Positions 26,103 to 34,736 of a stretch of DNA of 35,076 nt are shown here, piece by piece. The translations under genes were made by a program, and so were the position numbers. Within the stretch, counting starts at the first letter, position 1; the number at the start of each line of letters is the position of its first letter. The notes below the pieces were generated by a model. That model was not told where the DNA came from. It did not search any database and saw only the letters and a program-made list of their open reading frames with translations. The DNA comes from Gammaproteobacteria bacterium. Lineage in GTDB: Bacteria; Pseudomonadota; Gammaproteobacteria; JACCYU01. The DNA lies in NCBI GenBank assembly GCA_013696315.1, contig JACCYU010000174.1, positions 1 through 35,076 of the forward strand, written 5' to 3'.

Positions 26103-28025
26103 GTGGCAGAGGCCCGTCTCTCCGCTTCCGCGAGCGTGAACGGAAATAATGTCGATGACGGGCACGTTCCGGACAAGCGCTGGGCGCTGCTCACGTTGGG
26201 CGCGCTGGGCATCGTCTTTGGCGACATCGGCACCAGCCCGCTGTACGCAGTGCGCGAGGCGTTCCACGGTCAGCATGTCATCGCCGCCACGGCGCCCAAC
26301 ATTCTGGGCGTGTTGTCACTGATTTTCTGGGCGCTTGTAATCATCATCTCGATTAAGTATCTGCTGTTTGTGATGCGCGCGAACAACGAGGGCGAGGGCG
26401 GCATTATCGCGCTGGTTGCGTTGATCAATCCCCAAGCCGAATCAAAGCGCGGCTACTACTTGCTTGTGCTTGCAGGGTTGTTCGGCGCGGCGTTGCTGTA
26501 TGGAGATGGCACCATCACGCCGGCGATCTCCGTGCTCAGTGCGATCGAAGGGCTTAAAGTCGCCACTCCTGCGTTCGAGCCGTATGTCGTGCCAATTACG
26601 GTCGTGATCCTCATCGGCCTGTTCATGGTGCAGAAACGCGGCACGGCCGACGTCGGCAAGGTGTTCGGACCGATAATCCTGATCTGGTTCGTTACCCTGG
26701 GCGCGCTGGGTCTCATTATGATCGTGGCTGAGCCCGGTGTACTGGCCGCGATCAATCCGTACTACGGCGGTTATTTCTTGTTCAACAACGGGCTGGCGGG
26801 CTACCTCGTGCTGGGTACCGTGTTTCTCGTAGTCACCGGAGGTGAGGCGCTGTACGCGGATATGGGCCATTTTGGCCTGCGGCCAATCCAGTTGGGCTGG
26901 TTTTTCGTCGTGCTTCCCGGGCTGCTGCTCAATTACTTCGGGCAGGGCGCGCTGTTGCTGCAACTTCCCGCAAGCCCTAACCCGTTTTATCAGATGGCGC
27001 CGTCGTGGTCGCTTTATCCGCTGGTGATACTGGCGACTTTTGCCACCGTGATCGCGTCGCAGGCGGTGATTACCGGAGTATTCTCGCTCACGCGTCAGGC
27101 GATACAGCTCGGCCAGTTGCCGCGCATGCGCATCACGCAGACCTCGAGCGAGGAATTCGGCCAGATTTATATTCCGGTGATGAACTGGCTGCTGATGTTC
27201 GCGACCATCGCGCTGGTGGTTGGCTTTCAGTCCTCCGGCAATTTGGCGGCGGCTTACGGCGTGGCAGTTTCCACGGACATGGTGATCACCTCCCTGCTGG
27301 CGTATTTCGTCGCCCGCCGCTGGGGCTGGCATCCGGTATTGCTGGGGGCCTTCATCACGGTATTGCTGGTGGTGGATCTGGCCTTCTTCGGCGCGAACAT
27401 GCTGAAGGTGCCGGACGGGGGCTGGTATGCGCTCGCCGTGGGAGGGCTGGTGTTCTTCGTAATGGTGACCTGGCGGCAAGGGCATGACGTGGTGCTCTCG
27501 CGTCTGCGCGGGGAGACTGAGCTGCTGATGCTGTTTCTGTCGCGGATCGCGCGCGATCCACCGCCACGGGTGCCGGGCGCCGCCGTGTTCATGACCAACA
27601 GCGGCGAATGCACACCGCCGATACTGCTGCATCATCTTGAGCACAATCAGGTGTTGCACGAGAAGGTGTTGCTGCTGACGGTACAGACGGAGCGCATACC
27701 CTGGGTCAAATCCGCCCAGAGGCTTGATGTCAAGGCGTTCGGGCAGGGTTTTTACCGGGTGATCGTGCGCGTAGGCTTCAAACAGAACTGCAATCTGCCC
27801 GTGGCGCTGAGCATGGCCGAGCGTCTGGATTTGCACATCGACCTCGACAAGACCACGTTTTACATCGGCAGCGAGACGCTGGTGCCGAGCGACGAAGTGC
27901 CCGGCATGCTGCTGTGGCGCGAGCGCCTGTTTGCGTTCCTGTCGCGCAACGCCGCGCGGCGCACGGATTTTTACGACATCCCATCCGAGCGCGTGGTGGT
28001 GATGGGCATACAGGTGGATCTGTAG
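26103..28025 (+). CDS. kup: Kup low-affinity potassium uptake protein
   Basis: This 640-residue proton/potassium symporter has about twelve membrane helices up to roughly residue 460 and a cytosolic C-terminal domain after that. The N-terminal helix has the family signature LGALGIVFGDIGTSPLYAVREAF, read in pieces as GIVFGDIGTSPLY. NNEGEGGIIAL and LYGDGTITPAISVLSAIEGL follow, then GGEALYADMGHFG and FPRMRITQTSSEEFGQIYIP-type loops (here LPRMRITQTSSEEFGQIY). The start is GTG with AAGGA ten bases before it. The gene is monocistronic. See the inverted repeat on its ribosome binding site. Confidence 0.95.
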   Translation: MAEARLSASASVNGNNVDDGHVPDKRWALLTLGALGIVFGDIGTSPLYAVREAFHGQHVIAATAPNILGVLSLIFWALVIIISIKYLLFVMRANNEGEGGIIALVALINPQAESKRGYYLLVLAGLFGAALLYGDGTITPAISVLSAIEGLKVATPAFEPYVVPITVVILIGLFMVQKRGTADVGKVFGPIILIWFVTLGALGLIMIVAEPGVLAAINPYYGGYFLFNNGLAGYLVLGTVFLVVTGGEALYADMGHFGLRPIQLGWFFVVLPGLLLNYFGQGALLLQLPASPNPFYQMAPSWSLYPLVILATFATVIASQAVITGVFSLTRQAIQLGQLPRMRITQTSSEEFGQIYIPVMNWLLMFATIALVVGFQSSGNLAAAYGVAVSTDMVITSLLAYFVARRWGWHPVLLGAFITVLLVVDLAFFGANMLKVPDGGWYALAVGGLVFFVMVTWRQGHDVVLSRLRGETELLMLFLSRIARDPPPRVPGAAVFMTNSGECTPPILLHHLEHNQVLHEKVLLLTVQTERIPWVKSAQRLDVKAFGQGFYRVIVRVGFKQNCNLPVALSMAERLDLHIDLDKTTFYIGSETLVPSDEVPGMLLWRERLFAFLSRNAARRTDFYDIPSERVVVMGIQVDL

Positions 28026-28278
28026 ACAGGGCTGGTTTACGACAAGCGCCAGAAAAGGTGAAAGCAGAACCATCCCCGCTCACTAGAGCACCTACTGTTC
28101 CTAAGATCCTGGCTAAACTGTCATGTGAATTGCGACAAAAAATCTCGTAGATACTGCAAATACTAATAGTCCGTAATTCAATTATCGTCCACGGAGAATG
28201 ATGTGTGGAGAAGACCCAAGCCGTGGCTGTGTTATTGCGCGACACCAACACAAGCCTCAGATAGCGCCCAATATAGAT

Positions 28279-28701
28279 TCAGAATGGCTGGACGATGACC
28301 AGAATGACAATGGCGGCGAGAAACAATACCGGGACTTCATTGAACCAGCGATACCAGACATGACTCCGCGAGTTGTCCCCAAGCTGAAAACCTCGTACCA
28401 GCTTTGCACACCAGATGTGATAGCCACCGAGCAGAACTACCAGGCTGAGTTTGACGTGCATCCAGGCGGCTGATTGATAAATCGGCCATTCGCCAACAAG
28501 CAGCCACAACCCGAATGCGATAGTAAGAATGGCGCTGGGCGTCATTATTCCCCAGAACAGCTTGCGCTCCATAATGACAAACCGATCCAGGCTTTTCTGG
28601 TCGTCGCTCATGGCGTGGTAGACGAACAACCGCGGCAAATAAAAAAGGCCCGCGAACCACGTCACCATGAATATGATGTGAAAAGCCTTTACCCAGAGCA
28701 T
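28279..28701 (-). CDS. hemJ: HemJ-type protoporphyrinogen IX oxidase
   Basis: This 140-residue membrane protein has four hydrophobic helices. The start MLWVKAFHIIFMVTWFAGL holds the conserved His8, and FYLPRLFVYHAM with its Arg and His is the family mark. KLFWGIMTPSAILTI and WMHVKLSLVVLLGGYHIWC follow. HemJ converts protoporphyrinogen IX to protoporphyrin IX late in heme synthesis. An upstream GTG at 28728 is in frame, but ATG 28701 gives the usual N-terminus. It lies 114 bases downstream of bfr on the same strand, and hemJ next to argC is familiar from other gammaproteobacteria. Confidence 0.9.
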   Translation of the reverse strand: MLWVKAFHIIFMVTWFAGLFYLPRLFVYHAMSDDQKSLDRFVIMERKLFWGIMTPSAILTIAFGLWLLVGEWPIYQSAAWMHVKLSLVVLLGGYHIWCAKLVRGFQLGDNSRSHVWYRWFNEVPVLFLAAIVILVIVQPF

Positions 28702-28815
28702 GGCTAACACGGACGCGGCTGCATCCACCTACGATGCTGACAATGGCTACGTTAGAAGCGACCTTGAAGCAGCGTTAGTGCGACCTTTAGTCAGCTCGAT
28801 GGCGGTTGCTATTCG

Positions 28816-29280
28816 CTACATCATTGATTGCAAATAATTTTCAACGCCCACCCGACCGATCAGGTCCAGTTGGGTTTCCAGCCAGTCGATGTGATCTTCT
28901 TCATCGTCCAGTATGAACTGAAACAATTCTCGAGACACAAAGTCGCTGACTGACTCGCAATAGGCAATGGCCTCCCGTAGCACCGGGCACGCCTCATGTT
29001 CGAGCAGCAGGTCGCATTCAATCATCTCGCGCGGGTGCTCGCCGATTTTGAGTTTCCCAAGATCCTGCAGGTTAGGTAAGCCCTCGAGAAACAGAATTCG
29101 ATGGATCAGCTTGTCGGCATGCTTCATTTCGTCCACCGATTCGCTGTACTCCTTCTCATTCAGTTTTTCTAATCCCCAGTTTTTATACATGCGCGCATGT
29201 AGGAAGTACTGATTGATTGCCGTCAGCTCGTTTGCAAGCGCCTGATTTAAATAATTAATAACTTTCTTATCGCCTTTCAT
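28816..29280 (-). CDS. bfr: Bacterioferritin
   Basis: This 154-residue heme-containing iron-storage protein assembles into 24-subunit shells. Di-iron ligands Glu18 ([13 protein letters not shown]), Glu51 and His54 are present, as is the heme-ligating Met52 in [11 protein letters not shown]. The later [20 protein letters not shown] and [17 protein letters not shown] carry the remaining ligands, so both ferroxidase and heme sites look intact. The start has AAAGG close before the ATG. Together with bfd upstream it forms the store-and-release pair. Confidence 0.96.
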   Translation of the reverse strand: MKGDKKVINYLNQALANELTAINQYFLHARMYKNWGLEKLNEKEYSESVDEMKHADKLIHRILFLEGLPNLQDLGKLKIGEHPREMIECDLLLEHEACPVLREAIAYCESVSDFVSRELFQFILDDEEDHIDWLETQLDLIGRVGVENYLQSMM

Positions 29281-29290
29281 TGACCTTTCT

Positions 29291-29361
29291 CCGATGCTAA
29301 TTCATTGTAAAGCGGGAGCAGCGAAACGCGCGCGGCTCATAGGTCAACACAATAGCATCGG
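29291..29361 (-). promoter_or_regulatory. Inverted repeat upstream of bfr
   Basis: CCGATGCTA (29291-29299) and TAGCATCGG (29353-29361) are exact reverse complements, 53 bases apart, just before the bfr start. The inner arm abuts the ribosome binding site. The outer arm overlaps the proposed -10, which makes a DNA-binding role as likely as an RNA stem. Confidence 0.35.
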
Positions 29362-29377
29362 ATACTTTAAACTTCAA
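29349..29377 (-). promoter_or_regulatory. Candidate bfr promoter
   Basis: On the minus strand TTGAAG (29377-29372) and TATTGT (29354-29349) are separated by exactly 17 bases, about 70 bases before the bfr ATG. Each hexamer matches four of six consensus bases. Only sequence likeness supports this. Confidence 0.35.
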
Positions 29378-29492
29378 GCTAAGTTATTGATTTACTGCAT
29401 TAATTGGAAAAACGAATAAGAGGGATTTATATTGACGCGGCGACTTGCGAAGCAGGCGGAAATTCAAACTGATACATGTAGGACATGAGCAT

Positions 29493-29714
29493 TTATGACT
29501 GAGCCGGCAGCAGAGCATCCGCTTCGATCGTCGCACTCTGCCGTTTTCCGTCCATGGCATTTTCGGTCAGAATGTTGCGCGCGCACTGTCCGCAGCGCCC
29601 ACAGTGGCTTGCGACGCCGAGCCGATTGCGCAATTCACGCAAGGTGCACGCACCTTGGCGGATCTCCGCCCGGATCTGGTGGTCCGTTACTGCACTACAG
29701 AGACAGACATACAT
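29493..29714 (-). CDS. bfd: Bacterioferritin-associated ferredoxin
   Basis: This 73-residue [2Fe-2S] protein has ligands Cys4 and Cys6 (MYVCLCSAVTD) and Cys38 and Cys41 (HCGRCGQC), the spacing of the BFD family. It has an extra Cys44 and Cys23. It passes electrons to the Bfr heme so that stored iron can be released. The C-terminal third is a short charged tail. It sits 212 bases upstream of bfr on the same strand, and a Fur-box-like site overlaps its promoter. That fits induction at low iron, as in other bacteria. Confidence 0.92.
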   Translation of the reverse strand: MYVCLCSAVTDHQIRAEIRQGACTLRELRNRLGVASHCGRCGQCARNILTENAMDGKRQSATIEADALLPAQS

Positions 29715-29743
29715 CGCGCTGACTCACTTATCGTGACTATTCG

Positions 29744-29776
29744 ATTTAAATATTAACGAGAATGATTGTCAATAGT
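29744..29776 (-). promoter_or_regulatory. Candidate bfd promoter overlapped by a Fur-box-like sequence
   Basis: A perfect -35 TTGACA (minus strand, 29772-29767) and a weak -10 TTAAAT (29749-29744) are 17 bases apart, 30 to 60 bases before bfd. The plus-strand stretch 29758-29776 matches the 19-base Fur consensus (GATAATGATAATCATTATC) at 13 of 19 positions by my count, and covers the -35. Repression by Fur-iron is therefore likely. Confidence 0.5.
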
Positions 29777-29788
29777 TATGTCAGTAAT

Positions 29789-29919
29789 CGCCTATGGCAA
29801 TGTTGATGGGCAGCACAAATCGATGAACATTCAGTTCTTTTCAATTTATTATTCGTTATGTCATCATTTTAAAGCCAGTTGGCTAATCGAGTTATTGGCG
29901 GACGTTATGGCCATAGGCG
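29789..29919. repeat. 10-bp inverted repeat pair upstream of argC
   Basis: CGCCTATGGC (29789-29798) and GCCATAGGCG (29910-29919) are exact reverse complements, with 111 bases of AT-rich DNA between them, in the bfd/argC divergent gap. No function is apparent. Confidence 0.35.
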
Positions 29920-29965
29920 CGCAAAGAAAGTGATGGCTTACAGTTTTGGCCCCGCGAGTGCTTGA

Positions 29966-30997
29966 ATGATTAAGGCTGCAATTGTCGGAGCGACAGGCTA
30001 TACGGGCGCAGAATTGATGCGCTTACTGCTGCCGCATCCGCAGGTTACGCTGGTAACGGTGACTTCGCGTAGCGCCGCGGGTAAGCGTGTAGGCGAGCTG
30101 TTTTACAACTTGCGCGGCCGGACGGAGTTATCGTTTGCTGAGTTTTCGCTCAAAGCACTTGCGGAATGCGACGTCGTGTTTTTTGCGGCGCCCAATGGGA
30201 CAGCTATGGAGTACGCGCCACTCTTGCTTGGCGCAGACGTAAAAGTTATTGATCTGGCAGCGGATTTTCGCTTGCGTGATGCCGATTCGTGGAAGCGGTG
30301 GTACGGACGCTCGCATTCGTGTCCCGAGTTACTTGAGCATGCAGTCTATGGATTGCCGGAAGTAAATCGCGATGCGATTCGTTCGGCAAGGCTGCTCGCC
30401 AATCCCGGCTGTTACCCAACCGCCGTGTTGCTCGGGTTTTTGCCATTGATCGAGGCAGGCGTGGTCGATCCTGATTACTTGATTGCGGACGCCAAGTCCG
30501 GTGTCAGCGGCGCCGGCCGCAAAGCCAGTATCGGCAGTCTATTCTGTGAGGCAGATGAAAACTTCAGCGCTTATGGTGCTGATGGCCATCGGCATTCGCC
30601 GGAGATTGCGCAAATGCTGGCACTCCGTGCTCGCCGGGAGGTGTCATTGACGTTTGTGCCTCATTTGACGCCAATGATTAGAGGCATCCACGCCACCTTG
30701 TACGCAAGGTTAACTGTAGATGAAGTCGACCTACAGGACATTTTTCAACGGCGCTACGCTGGCGAGCCGTTTGTTGATGTTATGCCTGCGGGCAGCCATC
30801 CTCAAACGCGCAGTGTGCGGGGCTCTAATCAGTGTAAAATTGCGGTACATCGTCCGGGCGGAGGAAGCATCGTGCTGGTGCTGTCGGTGATCGATAACCT
30901 GGTGAAAGGCGCCGCGGGACAGGCGGTGCAGAATATGAATCTGATGTTTGGCCTCGATGAAGCCCTTGGGCTCGCCGAAATTGCATGTCTTGTATAG
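29966..30997 (+). CDS. argC: N-acetyl-gamma-glutamyl-phosphate reductase
   Basis: This 343-residue NADPH-dependent enzyme carries out the third step of arginine synthesis. The nucleotide-binding loop [20 protein letters not shown] opens it. The catalytic Cys149 lies in [13 protein letters not shown]. The later [23 protein letters not shown] and the [20 protein letters not shown] segment are typical of long-form ArgC. The length matches the E. coli enzyme. The binding site before the ATG is weak. The other arg genes are not in this window. It is followed by erpA after 88 bases. Confidence 0.96.
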   Translation: MIKAAIVGATGYTGAELMRLLLPHPQVTLVTVTSRSAAGKRVGELFYNLRGRTELSFAEFSLKALAECDVVFFAAPNGTAMEYAPLLLGADVKVIDLAADFRLRDADSWKRWYGRSHSCPELLEHAVYGLPEVNRDAIRSARLLANPGCYPTAVLLGFLPLIEAGVVDPDYLIADAKSGVSGAGRKASIGSLFCEADENFSAYGADGHRHSPEIAQMLALRARREVSLTFVPHLTPMIRGIHATLYARLTVDEVDLQDIFQRRYAGEPFVDVMPAGSHPQTRSVRGSNQCKIAVHRPGGGSIVLVLSVIDNLVKGAAGQAVQNMNLMFGLDEALGLAEIACLV

Positions 30998-31085
30998 CGC
31001 GTGCAACGGAACCATCCTGCGTGGGGCGCGTCTTGGATATCGAGACGACGCTATTTAACTTTCGAATGATAATTGAGGTACAGCT

Positions 31086-31466
31086 ATGAATACTGCGGAA
31101 GAACAGGGCGTGATCGATGCGGCGGCTTCTGTCATTCCGACGCCAATCAACTTCACAGATGCCGCGGCTCAGAAAGTAAAAGAGTTGATTGATGAAGAAA
31201 GCAACGATCAGCTTAAGCTGCGCGTATTCATTAGTGGCGGCGGCTGTTCAGGGTTTCAGTATGGCTTTACGTTTGACGAAACCGTACAGGAAGGAGATAC
31301 ACATGTTGAAAAAGGCGGCGTGACTTTACTGGTTGATCCTATGAGTTTTCAATATCTTGTGGGGGCGGAGATCGATTACACGGAAGGGCTTGAGGGTGCG
31401 CAATTTGTAATCCGCAATCCCAACGCGACCACCACCTGTGGGTGCGGATCATCGTTCTCGGCTTGA
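31086..31466 (+). CDS. erpA: Iron-sulfur cluster insertion protein ErpA
   Basis: This 126-residue A-type carrier has its three cluster-binding cysteines: Cys54 in [13 protein letters not shown], and Cys118 and Cys120 in [31 protein letters not shown] is the conserved middle part. It delivers Fe-S clusters to apo-enzymes, including those of isoprenoid synthesis. The N-terminal 20 residues are an extension before the fold begins. The start has GAGG eight bases before the ATG. It is convergent with the M23 peptidase gene; the 57 bases between show no clear terminator. Confidence 0.95.
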   Translation: MNTAEEQGVIDAAASVIPTPINFTDAAAQKVKELIDEESNDQLKLRVFISGGGCSGFQYGFTFDETVQEGDTHVEKGGVTLLVDPMSFQYLVGAEIDYTEGLEGAQFVIRNPNATTTCGCGSSFSA

Positions 31467-31523
31467 AGGGAAACGACCTGTTTCGCGCAATCTGAGTTTT
31501 CAACTATTTTGAGGGAAGATCGC

Positions 31524-33065
31524 TCAGAATTTGTTCGCTTGCATAGCAAGGCGTCCCTGACGCGTGTAACCACCCAGCCGGGCCTGCATTGAGGCGGTAA
31601 CCTGCTGAAAGCGAGCTTTTTCTGTTTCAGGCAAGGGTTTGGCGGTCGGTAGCGCGACTGTCAGCGGATCCTGGTGCTCTCCGTTGATCCGAAATTCGTA
31701 ATGCAGATGAGGACCAGTCGCAAGGCCGGTCGAGCCGATGTAGCCTATAGTCTGTCCCTGCGCGACCCGTTGTCCGACACTAGTCCCGCTGGCAAAAGCC
31801 GACATGTGACCGTAAAGCGTGGTGTAGAGGCTGCCATGCCTGAGGATGATCGTGTTTCCGTAACCGCTGATGTAGCCCCGTTCCTCTAGCACCGCATCAC
31901 CGGTCGCTTTGATGGGCGTGCCAGTAGATGCAGCATAATCCACGCCCCGATGCGCACGGATCGTATTAAGAATCGGATGTCTTCGATTCAGGTCGAAGTG
32001 TGAGCTGATTCGGGCGACATCCACCGGTGTGCGCAGGAAAGGCCGGCGTACGCTCCGGCCTTCCGGCGTGTAAAAACCGGTATGCCCATTGGAATCGGTG
32101 TAACGTATCGCCCTGAAAACGCGACCCTGGCTGGTGAATTCCGCGGCAACGATGTTGCCTGAGCCCACCGCTTGACCCTGGCGATAATGCTCATCATGCA
32201 CTACGGTGAATGTGTCACCTCTGCGAATGTCCAGAGCAAAGTCGATATCCCAGCCGAACAGTCCGGCCAGTTTCATGATCATTAAATCGGATAGACCGGC
32301 GTCATTTCCGTCCACGTATAGCGATCGGGATATGACACCGGAGGTGACGACGCGGCGCGGTTCCATTGCGCGATCATGTAGTTTCGCTTGCAGGTTGCCT
32401 TCGCTGGTTTTGATTACGCTAAGGCGCGTCGCGTAATCAGGGTCGAAAATGAGCTCTTCCATGCCGCGGTCGCCAATGCGCACGCGCAGCTTCTGGCCCG
32501 GATAGATTGAATCCAGGACTTCCGCTTCGCCGCCAAGGCGCATGATGCCATCCAATTCGTCGTAAATGTCCAAACGACTGAATATCGACGATAACGTATC
32601 TCCGATAGCGACCGTGATTCCATGCCATTCCCCGTTTGCCCTGCTCCGAGGTCTGGCGGCTGGACGAGCACCCGATATCGTTGTTTGCTGTTCAATGCCC
32701 GATTGCAAATCGCGCTTCGAAAACTCTCGATCGGGAGGGATCGACGAGGCGCCTGGAAGCGCCAATGGCAAATTGATGTGCGGCGCCGCCCGCGCGTTGT
32801 CGTACGCGAATGCCGTTGCCTGTACCTGATCCTGCTGCGGTACCATGAATCGGCCGCTGTTAGCCTTGGCAATTACAGCGCCGAGTACGAGCACGCTGAT
32901 TATAGGAATTAGCGATGGGCCGCGGAACGGATACGGCGTTACGCCATAGTCTGCAGCGAAAACGCGTAGTGCACTGCGTTTATAGTCAGCTTTTATGTAT
33001 GATCCGCGAGTCACTGGAATTCCAACGTTTTTTCGATGCAGGGAAGATAACGTCACCATGCCCAT
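31524..33065 (-). CDS. M23-family peptidoglycan DD-metallopeptidase (MepM-like)
   Basis: This is a 513-residue membrane-anchored peptidase. A single membrane helix (SLIPIISVLVLGAVIA) lies near residues 51-66. After a linker there is a LysM-like segment (ITVAIGDTLSSIFSRLDI to IYPGQKLRVRI) and an OapA-type middle domain. The C-terminal M23 domain carries the zinc site: His372 and Asp376 in HRGVDYA, and His453 and His455 in GPHLHYEF. It should cut peptide cross-links to allow cell-wall growth. The order with argC, erpA and tyrS is known from other gammaproteobacteria. The start is uncertain: ATG 33065 and ATG 33059 are both possible, and neither has a good binding site. Confidence 0.92.
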   Translation of the reverse strand: MGMVTLSSLHRKNVGIPVTRGSYIKADYKRSALRVFAADYGVTPYPFRGPSLIPIISVLVLGAVIAKANSGRFMVPQQDQVQATAFAYDNARAAPHINLPLALPGASSIPPDREFSKRDLQSGIEQQTTISGARPAARPRSRANGEWHGITVAIGDTLSSIFSRLDIYDELDGIMRLGGEAEVLDSIYPGQKLRVRIGDRGMEELIFDPDYATRLSVIKTSEGNLQAKLHDRAMEPRRVVTSGVISRSLYVDGNDAGLSDLMIMKLAGLFGWDIDFALDIRRGDTFTVVHDEHYRQGQAVGSGNIVAAEFTSQGRVFRAIRYTDSNGHTGFYTPEGRSVRRPFLRTPVDVARISSHFDLNRRHPILNTIRAHRGVDYAASTGTPIKATGDAVLEERGYISGYGNTIILRHGSLYTTLYGHMSAFASGTSVGQRVAQGQTIGYIGSTGLATGPHLHYEFRINGEHQDPLTVALPTAKPLPETEKARFQQVTASMQARLGGYTRQGRLAMQANKF

Positions 33066-33104
33066 CGGTCAATTTGTCTATAGGGCGATTAGCCATGTTC
33101 CAAC

Positions 33105-33142
33105 GACGCACGGTCGGTTTTCAGGTGACGCACGGTCGGTTT
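33105..33142 (+). repeat. Two direct repeats of 16 bases in front of tyrS
   Basis: GACGCACGGTCGGTTT occurs at 33105-33120 and again, unchanged, at 33127-33142. The unit spacing is 22 bases, about two turns of the helix, and the second copy ends 23 bases before the tyrS ATG. It lies in the shared upstream region of tyrS and the M23 gene. It may be a binding site for a regulator or a small tandem duplication. Confidence 0.6.
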
Positions 33143-33165
33143 ACAAGTTCTTTTTGCGTTAGCTC

Positions 33166-34371
33166 ATGATCTCGGTTACTGACCAGCTTGCGGTAATTCG
33201 GCGCGGCAGCGATGAGATTCTCGTTTATGCTGAACTTGTTGAAAAGCTCAGGCTGAACAGGCCGCTGCGGATTAAGGCGGGTTTCGATCCTACCGCGCCC
33301 GATCTGCATATTGGTCACGCGGTATTACTCTATAAGCTGCGCCAGTTTCAGGAATTGGGGCACGATGTCATATTTTTGATTGGCGATTTCACCGGCATGA
33401 TCGGTGACCCCTCCGCAAGGAGCGCGATTCGAAAGCCGCTGAGCCGCGATGAAGTCATGGCTAACGCAGCGACTTATCAAGCTCAGGTTCACAAAATACT
33501 GGACCCGGAACGAACCCGTCTGACGTTCAATTCAGCATGGATGAACCAGATGAGCGCGGGTGATCTCATACAGTTGGCGGCCAGACACACCGTCGCAAGA
33601 ATGCTGGAGCGCGACGATTTTCACAAGCGCTATGTCGGTGGCCAACCGATTGCGATCCATGAGTTTATCTACCCCTTGGTGCAAGGATACGACTCGGTGG
33701 CGTTAAGCGCCGACGTTGAATTAGGTGGTAGCGATCAGAAATTCAACCTGCTGGTCGGCCGCGAACTACAAAAGCAATACGGACAGGTCCCGCAGGTCGT
33801 CATAACAATGCCTCTCCTCGAAGGGCTCGACGGCATGCAGAAAATGAGCAAGTCGCTAGGCAACGCAATCGCAATCACTGCGCCTGCCAACGAGATGTTT
33901 GGCAAGCTGATGTCGATTTCTGACGAACTCATGTGGCGCTACATGGAATTGCTCAACATTGCGCCCATCACCGCTGTCGAGTCGCGGAAGCGCGAAGTGG
34001 CCGATGGCGCGAACCCGCGCGACATCAAATTGCAGTTCGCGCAGGAGATTGTGCAGCGGTTTCACGACCGCGCGTCCGCGGAGGCGGCGATGCGGGAGTT
34101 TATTGCTCGTTTTAAACACGGGGCGTTGCCCGCCGATATGCCCGCGATACAGGTTGCCGTGGGCGGTGACGGATTGCCGATCGCCAACGTGTTAAAGCAG
34201 GCAGGGTTGGTAGCCAGTACGTCCGAGGGGCTGCGCATGATCGATCAGGGCGCTGTTCGAGTACAGGGAGAGCGGATAGTAAGCAGAGACTACAAGGTGG
34301 TTTCGGGCGCCACGCTTGTACTTCAGGTGGGCAAGCGACGGTTCGCGCGTGTAACCACGACCTTGCAGTGA
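33166..34371 (+). CDS. tyrS: Tyrosyl-tRNA synthetase
   Basis: This is a 401-residue class I synthetase. HIGH lies at residues 48-51 ([11 protein letters not shown]) and KMSKS at 226-230. [14 protein letters not shown] and the tyrosine-binding [22 protein letters not shown] are intact. A C-terminal S4 RNA-binding domain is seen from about residue 340 ([20 protein letters not shown]). The short HIGH and standard KMSKS, and the placement before an rRNA operon, resemble the TyrZ form known from Pseudomonas. The next feature is the 16S promoter, 55 bases after the stop. Confidence 0.96.
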   Translation: MISVTDQLAVIRRGSDEILVYAELVEKLRLNRPLRIKAGFDPTAPDLHIGHAVLLYKLRQFQELGHDVIFLIGDFTGMIGDPSARSAIRKPLSRDEVMANAATYQAQVHKILDPERTRLTFNSAWMNQMSAGDLIQLAARHTVARMLERDDFHKRYVGGQPIAIHEFIYPLVQGYDSVALSADVELGGSDQKFNLLVGRELQKQYGQVPQVVITMPLLEGLDGMQKMSKSLGNAIAITAPANEMFGKLMSISDELMWRYMELLNIAPITAVESRKREVADGANPRDIKLQFAQEIVQRFHDRASAEAAMREFIARFKHGALPADMPAIQVAVGGDGLPIANVLKQAGLVASTSEGLRMIDQGAVRVQGERIVSRDYKVVSGATLVLQVGKRRFARVTTTLQ

Positions 34372-34426
34372 AAGCCGGGGGGATTCATTTCTATACTGTC
34401 ATGTATCTACTGTCGCGATAAACTGC

Positions 34427-34454
34427 TTGACGCGCATCGTTTATGACCTATAAT
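34427..34454 (+). promoter_or_regulatory. rRNA operon promoter
   Basis: TTGACG (34427-34432) and a perfect TATAAT (34449-34454) are 16 bases apart. A GC-rich discriminator (CGCGCCC) follows, as in stringently controlled rRNA promoters. Transcription should begin near 34461, giving a leader of about 275 bases. Confidence 0.75.
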
Positions 34455-34481
34455 CGCGCCCTCTTGAAGATCGCGTCAATA

Positions 34482-34523
34482 TTTAGTCCGCTGCCCTTTC
34501 GAACTAAAAAAATGTGGACTAAA
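34482..34523 (+). other. rRNA leader inverted repeat
   Basis: TTTAGTCC (34482-34489) and GGACTAAA (34516-34523) form a perfect 8-bp stem with a 26-base loop near the 5' end of the transcribed leader. A structural or processing role in pre-rRNA is plausible. Confidence 0.4.
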
Positions 34524-34563
34524 CTGTCCCATTAGAAGCATTACTTGATGGCATTAGCGATTC

Positions 34564-34595
34564 GCCGAACCACTGTTCGGCTGTGTTCTTTTACA
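34564..34595 (+). promoter_or_regulatory. boxB-like hairpin and boxA-like antitermination element
   Basis: A perfect 7-bp hairpin, GCCGAAC / GTTCGGC with loop CACT (34564-34581), is followed by TGTTCTTTTACA (34584-34595), close to the boxA consensus TGCTCTTTAACA. The order matches the Nus-dependent antitermination sites of rRNA leaders. Confidence 0.65.
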
Positions 34596-34712
34596 ATTTG
34601 TCAGGTAGTTTGTGCGGGTGCTTGCGTTTGTGTCGGATATTGAAAGACATTGACGTAAGTCACCCAAAAGCTCGTAAGAGCATTTGGACCCGACTTTGTC
34701 AGTTAGTGCTTT

Positions 34713-34728
34713 TACAGCGCAAGCTGTA
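34713..34728 (+). other. Hairpin just before 16S rRNA
   Basis: TACAGC and GCTGTA enclose a GCAA tetraloop (34713-34728), ending 8 bases before the mature 16S start. It is probably part of the precursor processing structure. Confidence 0.45.
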
Positions 34729-34736
34729 GCAGCTTT

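Noticed and set aside
26442-28073. 543-codon open frame antisense to kup
   Set aside because: It lacks any family motif, is rich in His, Gln and Arg as expected for a GC-rich shadow frame, and lies over an intact kup.
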